NCBI GenBank assembly: GCA_030761205.1
Contig: JAULJL010000003.1
Span: 4,898,001-4,962,000 of the forward strand
Source of the DNA: Fremontodendron californicum
Taxonomy: Eukaryota > Streptophyta > Magnoliopsida > Malvales > Malvaceae
Length of the DNA: 64,000 bases
Direction of reading: 5' to 3'
Within the stretch, counting starts at the first letter, position 1, and every line of letters starts with the position of its first letter. The position numbers and the translations under genes were made by a program. Positions 36,184 to 47,495 of this stretch are shown here, one piece after another. The notes under the pieces were generated by a model. It was not told where the DNA came from and ran no database searches. It saw only the letters and a program-made list of their open reading frames with translations.

Positions 36184-36492
36184 ACTAGGCCTGTCCAAAG
36201 GCTGGATTATTTGTCTGGAGCAATAAATTCGGTTCGAATTGAACCGGGTTTGGATAAGATTTTCTATAATTCGACCTGGTTGGTCGGGCTCGAATTATTA
36301 TTCATTAAATAAAAAATATTTTTTATTTAAATTTAATATATACAAACATTAATATAAAAATAAAATTTTTAATATTTTGTAACTGTAAAATAGGTTTCCG
36401 GATCGATCCAAGCCAGGTTCGAAACGAGCTCGGACAAAAAAAAAAAATTTGGATCGCGACTCTACCCAATCCAACCTTTTAACAGATCTAGT
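36184..36492. mobile_element. Small inverted-repeat element
   Basis: 309 bp starting ACTAGGCCTGTCCAAAGG and ending CCTTTTAACAGATCTAGT, imperfect inverted repeats about 25 bases long, with GGGTTTGGAT- and CCGG-type words typical of a common plant MITE style. No target duplication was identified. Confidence 0.55.
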
Positions 36493-36723
36493 CGGAAAGC
36501 AATAAATTTGTTAGTTCTAAGCATAATTGCATAAGGATCAAGATAAAAACAATTCTTCTTTCACTAATTTTGCAATTTGATATTTCTCTTATACTAAATA
36601 CTTTTTATAATGACAGTAACCAATTAATATTGTGGTTTCCATTCCAACACCTCAATTTTTGATTCAAAAAAAAAAAAAAAATTTGATGGCTAAATTTTTT
36701 TTGGCTTCCCGACCTTTTTCTCC

Positions 36724-38236
36724 GGTGAAGACTATAATGAGAACTTGTTTTGTGAGAACCAAATGAGAATTTTTTTTATTTTCGATAAACGTGTAAAAAG
36801 TAAAATAAAATTATTAGTTAAAAAAATTATAAAAAGGGTAGAAATAATTTATTTATTCATAACAAAGGTAATAATGAAAAAAAAATGATGTATTCTTATA
36901 TGATGAATTAATAAAAATAAATATTTTAAAGGAAATAAAAGATTAAAAAATAATTAAATTTGTGATTAGATTTCTTCACGAATTACACTACTTGTCAAGT
37001 TTATTAGTATAATCGATTCAACCCATGATATTATTTTATAAATAAATAACTAAATAAATATTTTAATTTAATTTTAAAATATTAATATAAAAATATTTTA
37101 ATTAAATAAAATTTGAATGAACTATTGAGCCAAATTCGATTTCAAATTTAAATATTAAAGGTATTGGCCGAGTGTGATGCGACTCGATTTATAGACATCT
37201 TCAAACAGTCAATATCTAAATCAAAAATTTTTTTTCTTAATTTTTATGTTTGTTAAGACAATATCTAATAAGCGGTCAAAGTACTTGTCAGATCCTTATA
37301 ATTTAGAGTCTGGTGTACATTAGTCCCTGTACCAAAATTGTAAGTAATTTGATCCATTTACTTTTAAAATAGAAGCAAATAAGTAAAATTGTTAACATCC
37401 ATAATAATTTCTGTTAAAAAGCTGATTAGACAATTTGACATGTTCAAAAATGCTGATGTGTCATAACATATCTGACATGGCACTAAAAAAATATATTTTT
37501 AAAGCTGACATAGAAATTAATTAAAAATAAAAACATCAAATTTTTCCTATTGGACAATATAATTTCACGAAAAATTGAAAAGCATCTAAGTTACCCCCTA
37601 ATACCCATTTCACGAAAAAAAAATGAAATTTATCTTACACAAAAAAAAAAAGAAAGGAAAAGCATTTGAAATAAGTAACTCAAATGCTTATTAAATATTG
37701 TCTTAACAAACATAAAAAGTAAGAAAAAAAAAAACTTTGATTTAGACATTGACTGATTGAAGATGTTTATAAATCGAATCTCATCACACTCGACCGATAC
37801 TTCTAAAATTTAAATTTGAAATCGAATTCGACTCAATAGTTCATTCAAATTTTATTTCATTAAAAATATTTTTATACTAATATTAATATTAATATTTTAA
37901 AATTAAATTAAAATATTTATTTAGTTATTTATTTATAAAAAAATATCATGGGTTGAATCGACTATACTAATAAGCTTGACAAGTAATGTAATTCGTGAAC
38001 AAATCTAATTATTTTTTAATCTTTTATTTTCTTTAAAATATTTATTATTATTAATTTATCATGTAAGAATACATAATTTATTTTCATTATTACCTTTGTT
38101 ATGAATAAATAAATTATTTTTATCCTTTTTTTAATTTTTTTAACTAATAATTTTATTTTACTTTTTATACATTTATCGAAAATAAAAAAATTCTCATTTA
38201 GTTCTCACAAAATAAATTTCCATTGTAGTTTTCACC
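36724..38236. mobile_element. Foldback (long-TIR) element, about 550-bp arms
   Basis: The left arm 36724-37273 (GGTGAAGACTATAATGAGAA...) returns as reverse complement at 37685-38236 with modest divergence. The 411-bp loop starts GGTCAAAGTACTTG, like the MITE at 39840-40380, and probably is a second element inserted at the centre. Flanks tttttctcc and tctttcttc match at 7 of 9 bases, consistent with a Mutator-like 9-bp duplication. Transcribed, it would form a very long hairpin. Confidence 0.8.
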
Positions 38237-38441
38237 TCTTTCTTCATAGTTGAAAAGATGGCTTTGTCATTTATGTTTAATTGGAGGGAGGCCATATTTT
38301 CACTTATTATCATTTTTTTTTTTAGTAAAGGCCAAAAAAACTTGCCTCTTTAAGTTTAAAAATTAACACTTTATAATTGAGTATTTTTTTTATTTATTAA
38401 TTTTCAAATAAATACTATTAAAAGAAAAATAACATATATAA

Positions 38442-39474
38442 TAGACCTGCTCATGGGCCGGATTACCCGCCCAAACTCGAAATCCACCTGATATTTGGAA
38501 GGGTTTGGACAAAAATATTAAGCCCAAAAAATGGGTCTGGACAAAATTTTAAGCCCATTTTCTAAACGGACCGGGCCTTTGATAGAAAATTTTAGGCCCG
38601 GACCCGGCCTGACCCAGATACTATTATATAATAATAAATAATTTAATTTATAAACTTATACAATTATTTTATTATCCTTAGGCTTCAACCCCATACAAGA
38701 AAACACAACACAGGCACACAGCCAAACCTTTGAAGACTTTGAAGAGATCTGTGCGGAGTTTTGGGATCAAATACTTGATCTCTTGTTGCACCAGGTAGCT
38801 GATGAACTTGTGGGAATTCATATGCAAATTACTGACATGTAATGCTTGAAAAAAATGGTGGAAATTTTTGCACAAAAGCAGAGTTTTTCTATGCTCTCTT
38901 AACTGCTAAACCTTGAAAATAACATTTGAAGAAAAAATCTCGTGCGAAAGGAGTTCGCCGATTTTGATTACTGGTTCAGTTGTCTCTGCAAGCAGATTGC
39001 AACAAGGATCTAGTGTCACCTGGCCTAAGTATATGTAGGAATAATATGATTACATGTTCAGCAAATGTAAATTTGTTAGTAGTACTAATATATTTTTTTT
39101 TAAAATGGAATCATATTGCAGCTTAGGCAGAGAATATACATTTTTTTTTTTTTTTCTATTCCTGAGTTGAATTCAACAACTTTCTCACCACCTCTAAAAG
39201 AACATCCTCCATTAAAGATGGCCAATCATCAGCAACAGCGGCAACCTTTCACTGAGTATGCTCATACTTTATTCTGGCACTCCTATCAGAGGCAAAAAAA
39301 TTGGGATTTAAACTCAAATTTGGGCGGGCCGGGCCGGGCCAAGTCTAGATATCATTTTAATAATATGGGCCGGGCTTAGTAAAAAAAACTTATTCATATT
39401 TAGGACCGGACCTGGACAGACACAAATACTCTTAGTATCATGTCTGGACCTGACCCGACCCATAAGCAGGTCTA
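38442..39474. mobile_element. hAT-like TIR element with non-repetitive interior
   Basis: 1033 bp starting TAGACCTGCTCATGGGCCGG and ending CCCATAAGCAGGTCTA, flanked by ATATATAA at 38434-38441 and 39475-39482 (8-bp duplication). Subterminal regions are rich in GGGCCGGGC-type words. The interior (about 38680-39300) has a more gene-like composition but no recognisable transposase; it could be captured host sequence. Confidence 0.8.
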
Positions 39475-39615
39475 ATATATAACACTATTAAAGACAGATG
39501 GATAAAAATTCAAGAAAAAATAAAATGTGACAAGAAAAAAAAGACATGGTAAAAGATAAAAGATTTTAGTTTCAAAATTAATAATAATAAAAAAAAACTT
39601 TAAGGAGCTTAAGCA

Positions 39616-40494
39616 TACATCTGATAATTTCGAACTCGATATGATTATATGATATAAAAATAATTAAAACACGAAAAAATAATATAATAATACGGACACG
39701 ACACGATTATACAAACGTATCAAAATCTATATAACACAAATTATATAGATTAAAACACGATTATATGATAAAACACGAAAAATATGCACAATACAAAAAA
39801 TAATAGAGGCACGACACAAATACATCAACCTATCAAAATAGGTCAAAGTATTTGGGAGGTCTTTATACTATATCATCTAATGCAAATTAGTCCATATATT
39901 ATAAAACTGAGTAATTTAATCCTTAATCTTTTAAAATTAAAGCAAAAATGTAAAATCAATAACTGAGCTAACGTGAACCATTAAAAAAATGATGTGGCAT
40001 TTAAAATCTATAAAAATGCTGACATGATTGTTAAATGCTGATGTGATACTAATAAAATATATTATTTTAAGATGACGTGATTAAATAATAATCTAGTTGT
40101 TGCAAATGTCGGAATCCAAGCTTTCTTCTCTGATTTTTTCAAATGAGACTTTATTTAATCAACGTCATTTTAAAATAATATATTTTATTGGTAGTATGTC
40201 AGCATTTTAATAGACTTTAAATGCCACGACATTTTTTAACGGTTCACATTAGTCTAGTTACTTATTTTACCATCTTGCTTCAATTTTAAAAGATTAAAGA
40301 TTAAATTACTCAATTTTATAATATAAAGATTAGTTTGTATTAGATGATATAGTACAGCAACCTCCTAAGTACTTTGACCTATCAAAATTTATATAACACA
40401 AATTATTAATATATCAAAATTTATATATATAAATAAATTTATAACATATAAAAAGAATATAAATACAATAAAAATGCACAAATTACCAAATCTA
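39616..40494. mobile_element. CACGA-type MITE family M2, interrupted by another MITE
   Basis: Left part starts TACATCTGATAATTTCGAAC and right part ends TTACCAAATCTA, like 23300-23555 and 24157-24380. A second element, 39840-40380, splits it. Interior words ACGGACACGACACGA and ATCAAAATTTATATAACA confirm the family. Confidence 0.6.
39840..40380. mobile_element. Nested MITE with AGGTCAAAGTA ends
   Basis: 541 bp with about 230-bp imperfect inverted repeats, from AGGTCAAAGTATTTGGGAGG to CCTCCTAAGTACTTTGACCT. It is flanked by ATCAAAAT (39832-39839 and 40381-40388). The duplication could be read as 10 bases (CTATCAAAAT) if the element is two bases shorter at the right end. It sits inside a CACGA-type MITE and resembles the loop of the foldback element at 37274-37684. 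Confidence 0.8.
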
Positions 40495-40931
40495 ATTGAG
40501 TGCTACTTTTTTAAACCATAATGCCGTACTTATTTCGCTCTTAAGTCTTAACTATAGGGTGATTTTTTTTTTTATAATTACTAAAATTTCTAAATTTTAT
40601 CATTTTATTTAAATAAATCTTGTATTTTTATTTTTTCACCCAGGTTACATTATCTAGTATTTTCTTAACTAAATTTCGCTTTCACAATCAAATATCTTTC
40701 TTTTATAAAAATAAGTAACACATTCCAAAGCAAGATGCTGACCTTTTCACATCCCAAAATAGTAAAACAGAAAAGAAAAGCAGTTTTCAGTGTTCACCTT
40801 TTAATCTTTTCTGCAACAACCATTCCTCCACACAAATTCCATGGCAGAAGCCGACAAAGCAAGCAAGTGGGACATAATCATTGACCCCACCTTGCTATGC
40901 TTGCTTGCTTCCCTGTTCCAACTCTTTCTCT

Positions 40932-40940
40932 CTATATAAA
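40932..40940 (+). promoter_or_regulatory. TATA box of the carboxypeptidase-like gene
   Basis: CTATATAAA lies about 45 bases before the ATG at 40984, implying a very short 5' UTR of roughly 15-25 bases. Confidence 0.7.
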
Positions 40941-40983
40941 CCCCAATAAAAAATCTTAAACTTAACTAACCTCAGAAAAATAC

Positions 40984-43900
40984 ATGGCAAATCCAACATG
41001 GGTTTTTGGTCTTAAGACCTTGTTGATCTTTATCAGCCTCTATCTCTCTCTGGGTAGTTGTGTAATTGCAGCAACTTCTTTGGAAGACTCAATTGCCCAA
41101 CAAAAACTTGATAAGGTTCATAAGCTTCAAGGGCAGACTTTCAATGTGAACTTTGCACACTATGCTGGTTATGTTACTGTCAATGAAGTCTCAGGGAGAG
41201 CTCTCTTTTATTGGTTCTTTGAAGCTGCTGAGGATCCTGATTCCAAACCTCTACTACTTTGGCTCAATGGAGGTCAGAGTTTGAAATTTTTTAAGATTCT
41301 TGTCTTGTTTTGACTTTTTTTTTTTAATTATTTTTGTAGCAGTATTTGATTAATGGATTTTGCTAACAAGTGCTCTAAGGGCACTTGTTAAGGTTACTAT
41401 ATATAGTAATATCTTCATCCAATGCATCGAAAATGATGAATAAAATTGTCAACTTTTGTATTTAATACAATATTATTACTATAAATAGTATATTAACTAA
41501 CCTTAACAAGTGCGGGCACTCGTTAGCAAAACCCTTGATTAATTTAGTTAGGTGGTTATGACTCTTTTGCTTTTAATGCTGTGATTATATGGTAATTAGT
41601 GCTTTTTACTGATTGTTGACTATGTTTTTGAATATCCAATCATTGGTTTTATGATTTCACTATGTTCTTTTTCTGGGCATTTTCTTTTTCCTATCCTAAA
41701 AATCTCATTGGTGATCATGTCATTTGATTAGCTTTGTATCTCTTTATTCGAGTTAAAATCTGCAGAAAATTTTTATATAGGAATATTGTATTTTTGATTC
41801 ATTTATGGCCTATTTTGTGCTGGCTCTTGTAGTTCTCATTATCTTGTTTTTGTTTGGTTTCTGATCACTACCAATACTTCTCATCACGGGAAAAATATAG
41901 TACTTATTTAGGGTATTATGTCAACAGGGCCTGGATGTTCATCCGTTGCTTATGGTGAAGCAGAGGAAATAGGCCCATTTCACATTAGGCCAGATGGGAA
42001 GACCCTTTACTTGAACCCTTACTCTTGGAATCAAGGTAATCAATTCTTTAAAACTTCACTATGAAAGTTGAGCAAATTAAAGCAGTATTTGCAAGACAAA
42101 AGTTTCTCTTTAGTGTTCCTGATAGCTGGTGTAAGAAATGGAATTGTTTTACTTCATTTGTTGAACCTCTAAAATGATGTTATACTTTATTTCTTACATA
42201 GAAGAAAATGATTTGTTTATGGTGGACAATAGATGGGCATTCCCAATTAATTCAATTGCAATATGACCTAGAGTATTTATTTTTAGTTGCAATCCATTAC
42301 TTGTTTGGGTGTATCATTTCATCTGGTCAACTTCAAGCTCTTTCCTTAGGCTATTGTGGGTTTTTCCAATCCAAATTATTATGAAATCTATTTAGCACTC
42401 AAATCTAAAGTTGTTTGCTGCACTCTTGCAACCTGATCTTCCACCTTCCCTTTCTCACAAATTAACATGTGCATACGCATGTGTAGACACCCAAAACACA
42501 AACTCAAGTGACTAACAAATGTGTATTGGTTGAGCAATATGATTATCATTTTCTTTTGAGATCTATGGAATCTTGACCAGTTCCTTGTATTACATTGAAA
42601 GCTACATGTCATGCTTGAATAACTTTTAGAAGATTTTTACCCCTTTCTCCCTAAAACGGCTGTTAATTTAGATCTACATTGAGAGTATTACTTACACCTG
42701 TTGTACTTTCAGCTTGGGAATGTGAATGTTAGAAATATTCCCTTATTAGTTACATTGTTACAAGATTCTTCTACTGCTTTGCAGTTGCCAACATTCTATT
42801 TCTTGAGTCTCCTGTTGGAGTTGGTTTTTCATATTCAAATACTTCCTCTGATGTGCTTAACAATGGTGATAAAAGAACTGGTAAGGCTAAGACATTTCTA
42901 CTTCATACCTTTATTTGAGTTTTTATTTTGGCTAGCTTGTGTAAGTGTACCTTCTCATCCTTTGATGTACAGCCAAGGACTCACTGACATTTTTGCTAAA
43001 GTGGCTTGAGCGCTTTCCTCAGTATAAAGAAAGGGATTTATACATTGCTGGAGAGAGCTATGGAGGTAAATAGTAAATTTTCTCATTTGTATTTCTTTTA
43101 AATATGGTAAAGCAAAATTTCTTTTCCTTTGGATAACAAAAACATCATGAGTGAAACAGATGGAAATAATGAGGTTTCCTAGCTTTGTTATTCTAGCCAA
43201 ATAACATGCAGCTCTTCTTTAAGAACCATGTCTTATTAAGTTAAGATTAATAAAAAACTTCTTTCTGTATTTCATTAAGTTACTAATTGGGACATTTCAG
43301 AAGTTAAAGTATTGAAAAACACAAATTGGTAATAAAAGTCAGGTTTGAGGACAAGAAAGATAATTCTGAATATCTAAAATAGATTCGATGCACTGGAAAT
43401 TACAACTAGCTCACACCTGTGAAGGAGTGGAAGATGGTTAGAAGGGGGAAAACAAGAAAACCATCTTCAATTGCAGGACTGTTGCCAACTCAGGGGATGC
43501 TCTTGTGTGCACAAAAGTGATTTGGTCACAGTAGGAGTAAAAGGAGGCAAAGGTAGATTAAAAAGTACTTGTGTTTGAAACATAAAAAAAACAGTTTGGC
43601 TGCTTTCTATCTTCAAAAGATATAACTGAGTGGAATGGAGAAAACAGATTCATGTAGCTAACCCCAGCTAGTTTGGGGTTAAGGCTTAATTGAATTGAAT
43701 TATGAGAGCAGTTTCAATGTGATTAGAGAAGGGGGAGAAAACATTCTTTTCCCACTTTGAAGGCATCTATGGGATGAAATGATAAATGTTCAAGTTTTGC
43801 AATTTTCTTTCTATTAAAAGGAGCTGCTTGCAATGGGGGATTTGAGTCAAAGAACTGCAAAAGTTCTTATCTCCATTTACGTAGGTATCCACTGTAACTA

Positions 43901-46900
43901 TAAAAAATAACAAGTTGCAAAAGAATGTTTTATTTCATTTTGGAACGCCTGTTAAATGTCTCTGGTGCTGCCTGATGTTTGCTTAGAGTCAAAAGGCATT
44001 AGTAAAAATAAGAGAAGTAACATTTATTGATACCCTTGATGAATTTGGAACTTTGCAATATTCATATTTTGTATATTTTAATTGCTCTTGAACAATAAAT
44101 TCATTATGATTTTTTGTTGTTGTAGTTTTTACATTAAAGAATGTGTTGCAGGGCATTATGTTCCACAGCTAAGCCAAGCCATCGTAAGATACAACTGGAC
44201 AACCAAGGAAAAAGCAATTAATCTAAAGGGTTATATGGTATAGACTCTATTCTTGAAAGAAAGCAGTAGTTTTGCATCATTTGAGCAAACTGAAACGTAG
44301 AGGTCTATATGTAATGCAGGTTGGAAATGCTCTAACTGATGATTACCACGACCATTTGGGGCTCTTTCAATTTATGTGGTCAGCTGGTTTGATTTCTGAT
44401 GAAACATACAAGCTATTGAATGTACTATGTGATTTTGAGTCATTTATTCACTCCTCAAGTTCTTGTGATAATATTATGGGCGTTGCAAGTGAAGAAATGG
44501 GAAATATTGACCCATATAGCATCTTCACTCCCTCCTGCTCTGCCAATGTTAGCCAGGCAAAATGGCTGCTGAAAAGAAGGCTTGTGAGTACATACATACT
44601 TCTGCATCTTTAAATTTTAAGAATCTTTTTCCTCTTCTTAAATCAGTCAAAAGATCTTCTAACTAATTTAACTTCAGGTATAAGTTTTGACAGCATTCCT
44701 GTTGAAACTACATACATATTTCAATGTCTATAATTTAAAAATCTTCAACATTAATTTTCTTTGGGGGGTTCTTATGCCTTTTAAATATATCTAACTATTC
44801 TGTCCTCATTCCTTAGGAATTTCATCCACTAGTTATATGACATTTCGTCCTCAAAATCATCATACACATATTTGTGGTAACCTATGTTACTCGGATTCGG
44901 GTGTGAGTATCGGATACGGTTATGTGTCCGACACGTGTATGTTCATTTTTTTATAAAAGTTTTTTCATGTATTTGGAGGGTCCTTGGAGGATCATATTCC
45001 CATACCTATGTCCTAATATGTGTCGGACATGGATACTTAAAGAAAAATGAAGAATCGGAGCAACATAAGTGGTAACAGTTAGCTCAGGGACCTGATAATT
45101 CTCATCTTTATTTATGATATCTCCAAACTGAAGCTCCATTAAGCTTTCACAGGATTCATGGTCTGGAGAACTCATTGGCGAGAACAATCACCACAATCCA
45201 GAAATCAAAATTTAAAAAATGGCCTGCTTGTTTAATTTCCACTGAATTCTAGGGTATTTGATATTCTATTTGTAACCATGTTAAGGAAAATTGATATTAT
45301 CTAACAGATGGTTGGCCAGCTCAGTGAGAAGTATGATCCTTGCACTGAGAAGCACTCAGAAGTGTACTTCAATCTACCTGAGGTTCAAAAGGCACTCCAT
45401 GTTTTACCTGAAGCTGCACCATCTAAATGGGAGACGTGCAGGTACATGGCCTATTTTCGTAGATTTGAATTCCTTCATTTACAAAATGTAACTAGACCAC
45501 CTGACAAAGTATTCTAGCTCTGCCCCTGTATGAAACTTATTTTAATGTGTTCAAAGGTGTTTGACAACATTTCTGTTAATCCAATTACTTTCCTTGAAGT
45601 CACATGGAGAAGTATATCTTAAAAGATTTTCCTTTTTTTTTTTGGCAGTGATATCGTAGGTATCAACTGGAAGGATTCTCCAAGAACTATGCTGGATGTT
45701 TACCACGAGCTTCTACATGTAGGACTTCGCATATGGATATTCAGGTTTATCTCTAAACCTGTGATGTTGCTTTTTTATATAGCTAGCAGGTGTCCAAATC
45801 GGGTAACAAGAGGTCAACCATACATGCTTTACTGTTTGAAGCAATGGATCAATATAGAAACTAATCTGTATATGATATTAGTAACCTTTATTTTCTCAAA
45901 CTCATCCTACCTTTATCATTTTATAATTCTCCTTTTATTTTTTTCACCTTTTAATTTGTAGATAATGTCTATGTTATTCCGACTTTTCATTTTTCTTGAA
46001 GTACTCGTGTCCGACGTATATTCGGACATGGATATGAAGATATGATCCTGCAAGAACCCTCCAATACATGGAAATCTTAGAAAAAATTGAACATTTCTTT
46101 TATTTTTTTCACCTTTTTCATTTGTAAGTTTCGACTTTTCATTTTTCTTGAAGTACTTGTATCCGACGTATATCCGGACATGGGTACGAGGATATGATCC
46201 TCCAAGAACCCTCCAATACATGGAAATCTTAGAAAAAATTGAACATACCCGTATCGGATACATAACCATGTCCGACACTCACATCCAAATCCGAGTAACA
46301 TAGGATAATGTTTACTGCATTATATCATTGATTTGTAAATTTGACTGGAGTGAAAGGAGTGTAAATCGTATAAGTTGGCGACTCATGCTTCATGAGTATA
46401 CTTCTAGCAAATGGAATGCTCCTGTAAAGTTGGTATATAGATCTCACAGCTAGAAAGTATAGGAAGAGGGAATGAAAATTAAAAATACCATTGATAAACT
46501 TGATGGACAAACTTTTCCAGAATGCAGTAATAGTGTCAATTTGGAATGCATGAGATAGGCTCTAATTAAACAAAGTCTGATTGAGATTTGATAGAGGGAA
46601 TAATAGAATATATCTATTTATGGATGCAGTTTTTTTTTTTTGTTGAATTGACTTCGGACAATTTTTTTCTCATTTTCTTTTCTTCATTTCCCCTCCATTC
46701 TACCAATTTGAAAGTGGTGACACAGATGCTGTAATCCCAATTACATCCACCCGCTACAGTATAGATGCTCTCAAGCTTCCAACTGTGAAGCCATGGCGTG
46801 CCTGGTATGATGATGGACAGGTAAATTGCTTTAGGAACTGCTTCATATTCCATAATCTTTCATTTATCTAGGTAATTTAACTAGTTATTCCTCGAAATAT

Positions 46901-47495
46901 TTGGATTTGATTCATTGTCATAGTAATCAGCAATAGTAGTCTATGTTGTTCCGGCTTTTTTTTTTTTTCAAGTACCCATGTCCGACACTTATGTCCGACA
47001 CATATTCGGACATGATATGGGGATATGATCCTCCAAGAACCTCCAAATACATGAAAAAATTTAGAAAAAAATTGAACATACCCGTATCTGACACTCACAC
47101 CCGAGTCTGTTTAACATAGATGGTAGCTATACCAGTATCTTGGTCCAGCTTGAACTTAGGGTTTAGTCTAGTTGGTTCATGCAGTTATTTTTAAGAAGCA
47201 TCCAGCAGGTTTGAAATTCGAATTTAAATATCTGCAATCCCTTCTCCTATTCTCGCAACTTCTTTTATAAAAAAATAAAAAAATCTTGATCCAGCTTAAT
47301 TATGGCCATGTTGACTAATAATGTGGCAAACAGGTAGGAGGATGGACACAAGAGTATGCTGGACTTAACTTTGTTTCAGTGAGGGGAGCTGGGCATGAAG
47401 TCCCTTTGCATAGACCCAAACTAGCTCTCACCATCGTCAAAGCATTCTTATCAGGAACCTCCATGCCAGGCTCTGAACAAGTGAGTGACTCCTGA
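40984..47495 (+). CDS. SCPL: Serine carboxypeptidase-like protein (S10 family), 10 exons, 477 aa
   Basis: Exons at 40984-41272, 41928-42035, 42785-42880, 42973-43065, 44152-44237, 44320-44583, 45308-45441, 45649-45744, 46715-46820 and 47334-47495. All junctions are GT/AG and in frame, giving 477 aa, normal for the family. A signal peptide covers about residues 1-30 (KTLLIFISLYLSLGSC). S10 hallmarks follow: FAHYAGYVTVNE, LLLWLNGGPGCSSVAYGEAE, ESPVGVGFSYS, catalytic Ser in GESYGGHYVP, catalytic Asp in SGDTDAVIP and catalytic His in RGAGHEVP. The protein is expected to enter the secretory pathway to vacuole or wall, as a peptidase or in some members an acyltransferase. Wording resembles the peptidase-like clade (SCPL25-31 type). 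The last exon is taken to stop at 47493-47495. A MITE lies in intron 1, and introns 6, 8 and 9 each hold a family M1 MITE. Confidence 0.93.
41355..41534. mobile_element. Mutator-like MITE in SCPL intron 1
   Basis: 180 bp from GGATTTTGCTAACAAGTGC to GCACTCGTTAGCAAAACCC, near-perfect inverted repeats, flanked by a perfect 9-bp duplication TTGATTAAT (41346-41354 and 41535-41543). The length and duplication size fit a Mutator-type MITE. Confidence 0.88.
43640..43705 (+). mobile_element. SINE-like 3' tail in SCPL intron 4
   Basis: Contains TAGCTAACCCCAGCTAGTTT followed by GGGGTTAAGGCTTAATTGAA, close to the 3' end shared by several plant SINEs and their partner LINEs. The tRNA-like head was not recognised, so it may be a 5'-truncated fragment. 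Confidence 0.45.
44882..45068. mobile_element. hAT-like MITE family M1, copy 2, in SCPL intron 6
   Basis: 187 bp from CTATGTTACTCGGATTC to GAATCGGAGCAACATAA with a perfect 8-bp duplication GTGGTAAC (44874-44881 and 45069-45076). It is in the reverse orientation to copy 1. Confidence 0.92.
45969..46303. mobile_element. hAT-like MITE family M1, copy 3, with internal duplication, SCPL intron 8
   Basis: 335 bp from CTATGTTATTCCGAC to CCGAGTAACATAG with a perfect 8-bp duplication GATAATGT (45961-45968 and 46304-46311). The left two thirds, about 165 bases (CGACTTTTCATTTTTCTTGA to GAAAAAATTGAACAT), occur twice in direct orientation inside one pair of ends. Confidence 0.92.
46941..47119. mobile_element. 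hAT-like MITE family M1, copy 4, in SCPL intron 9
   Basis: 179 bp from CTATGTTGTTCCGGC to GTCTGTTTAACATAG. Flanks atagtagt and atggtagc agree at 6 of 8 bases, a decayed target duplication. Same orientation as copies 1 and 3. Confidence 0.85.

Noticed and set aside
42701..43009. 102-aa plus-strand frame
   Set aside because: Out-of-frame reading across SCPL exon 3; the correct frame gives VANILFLESPVGVGFSYS.
45691..45961. Alternative SCPL end inside intron 8
   Set aside because: Reading past the 45744 donor loses the catalytic Asp and His exons, which are present and in frame downstream.
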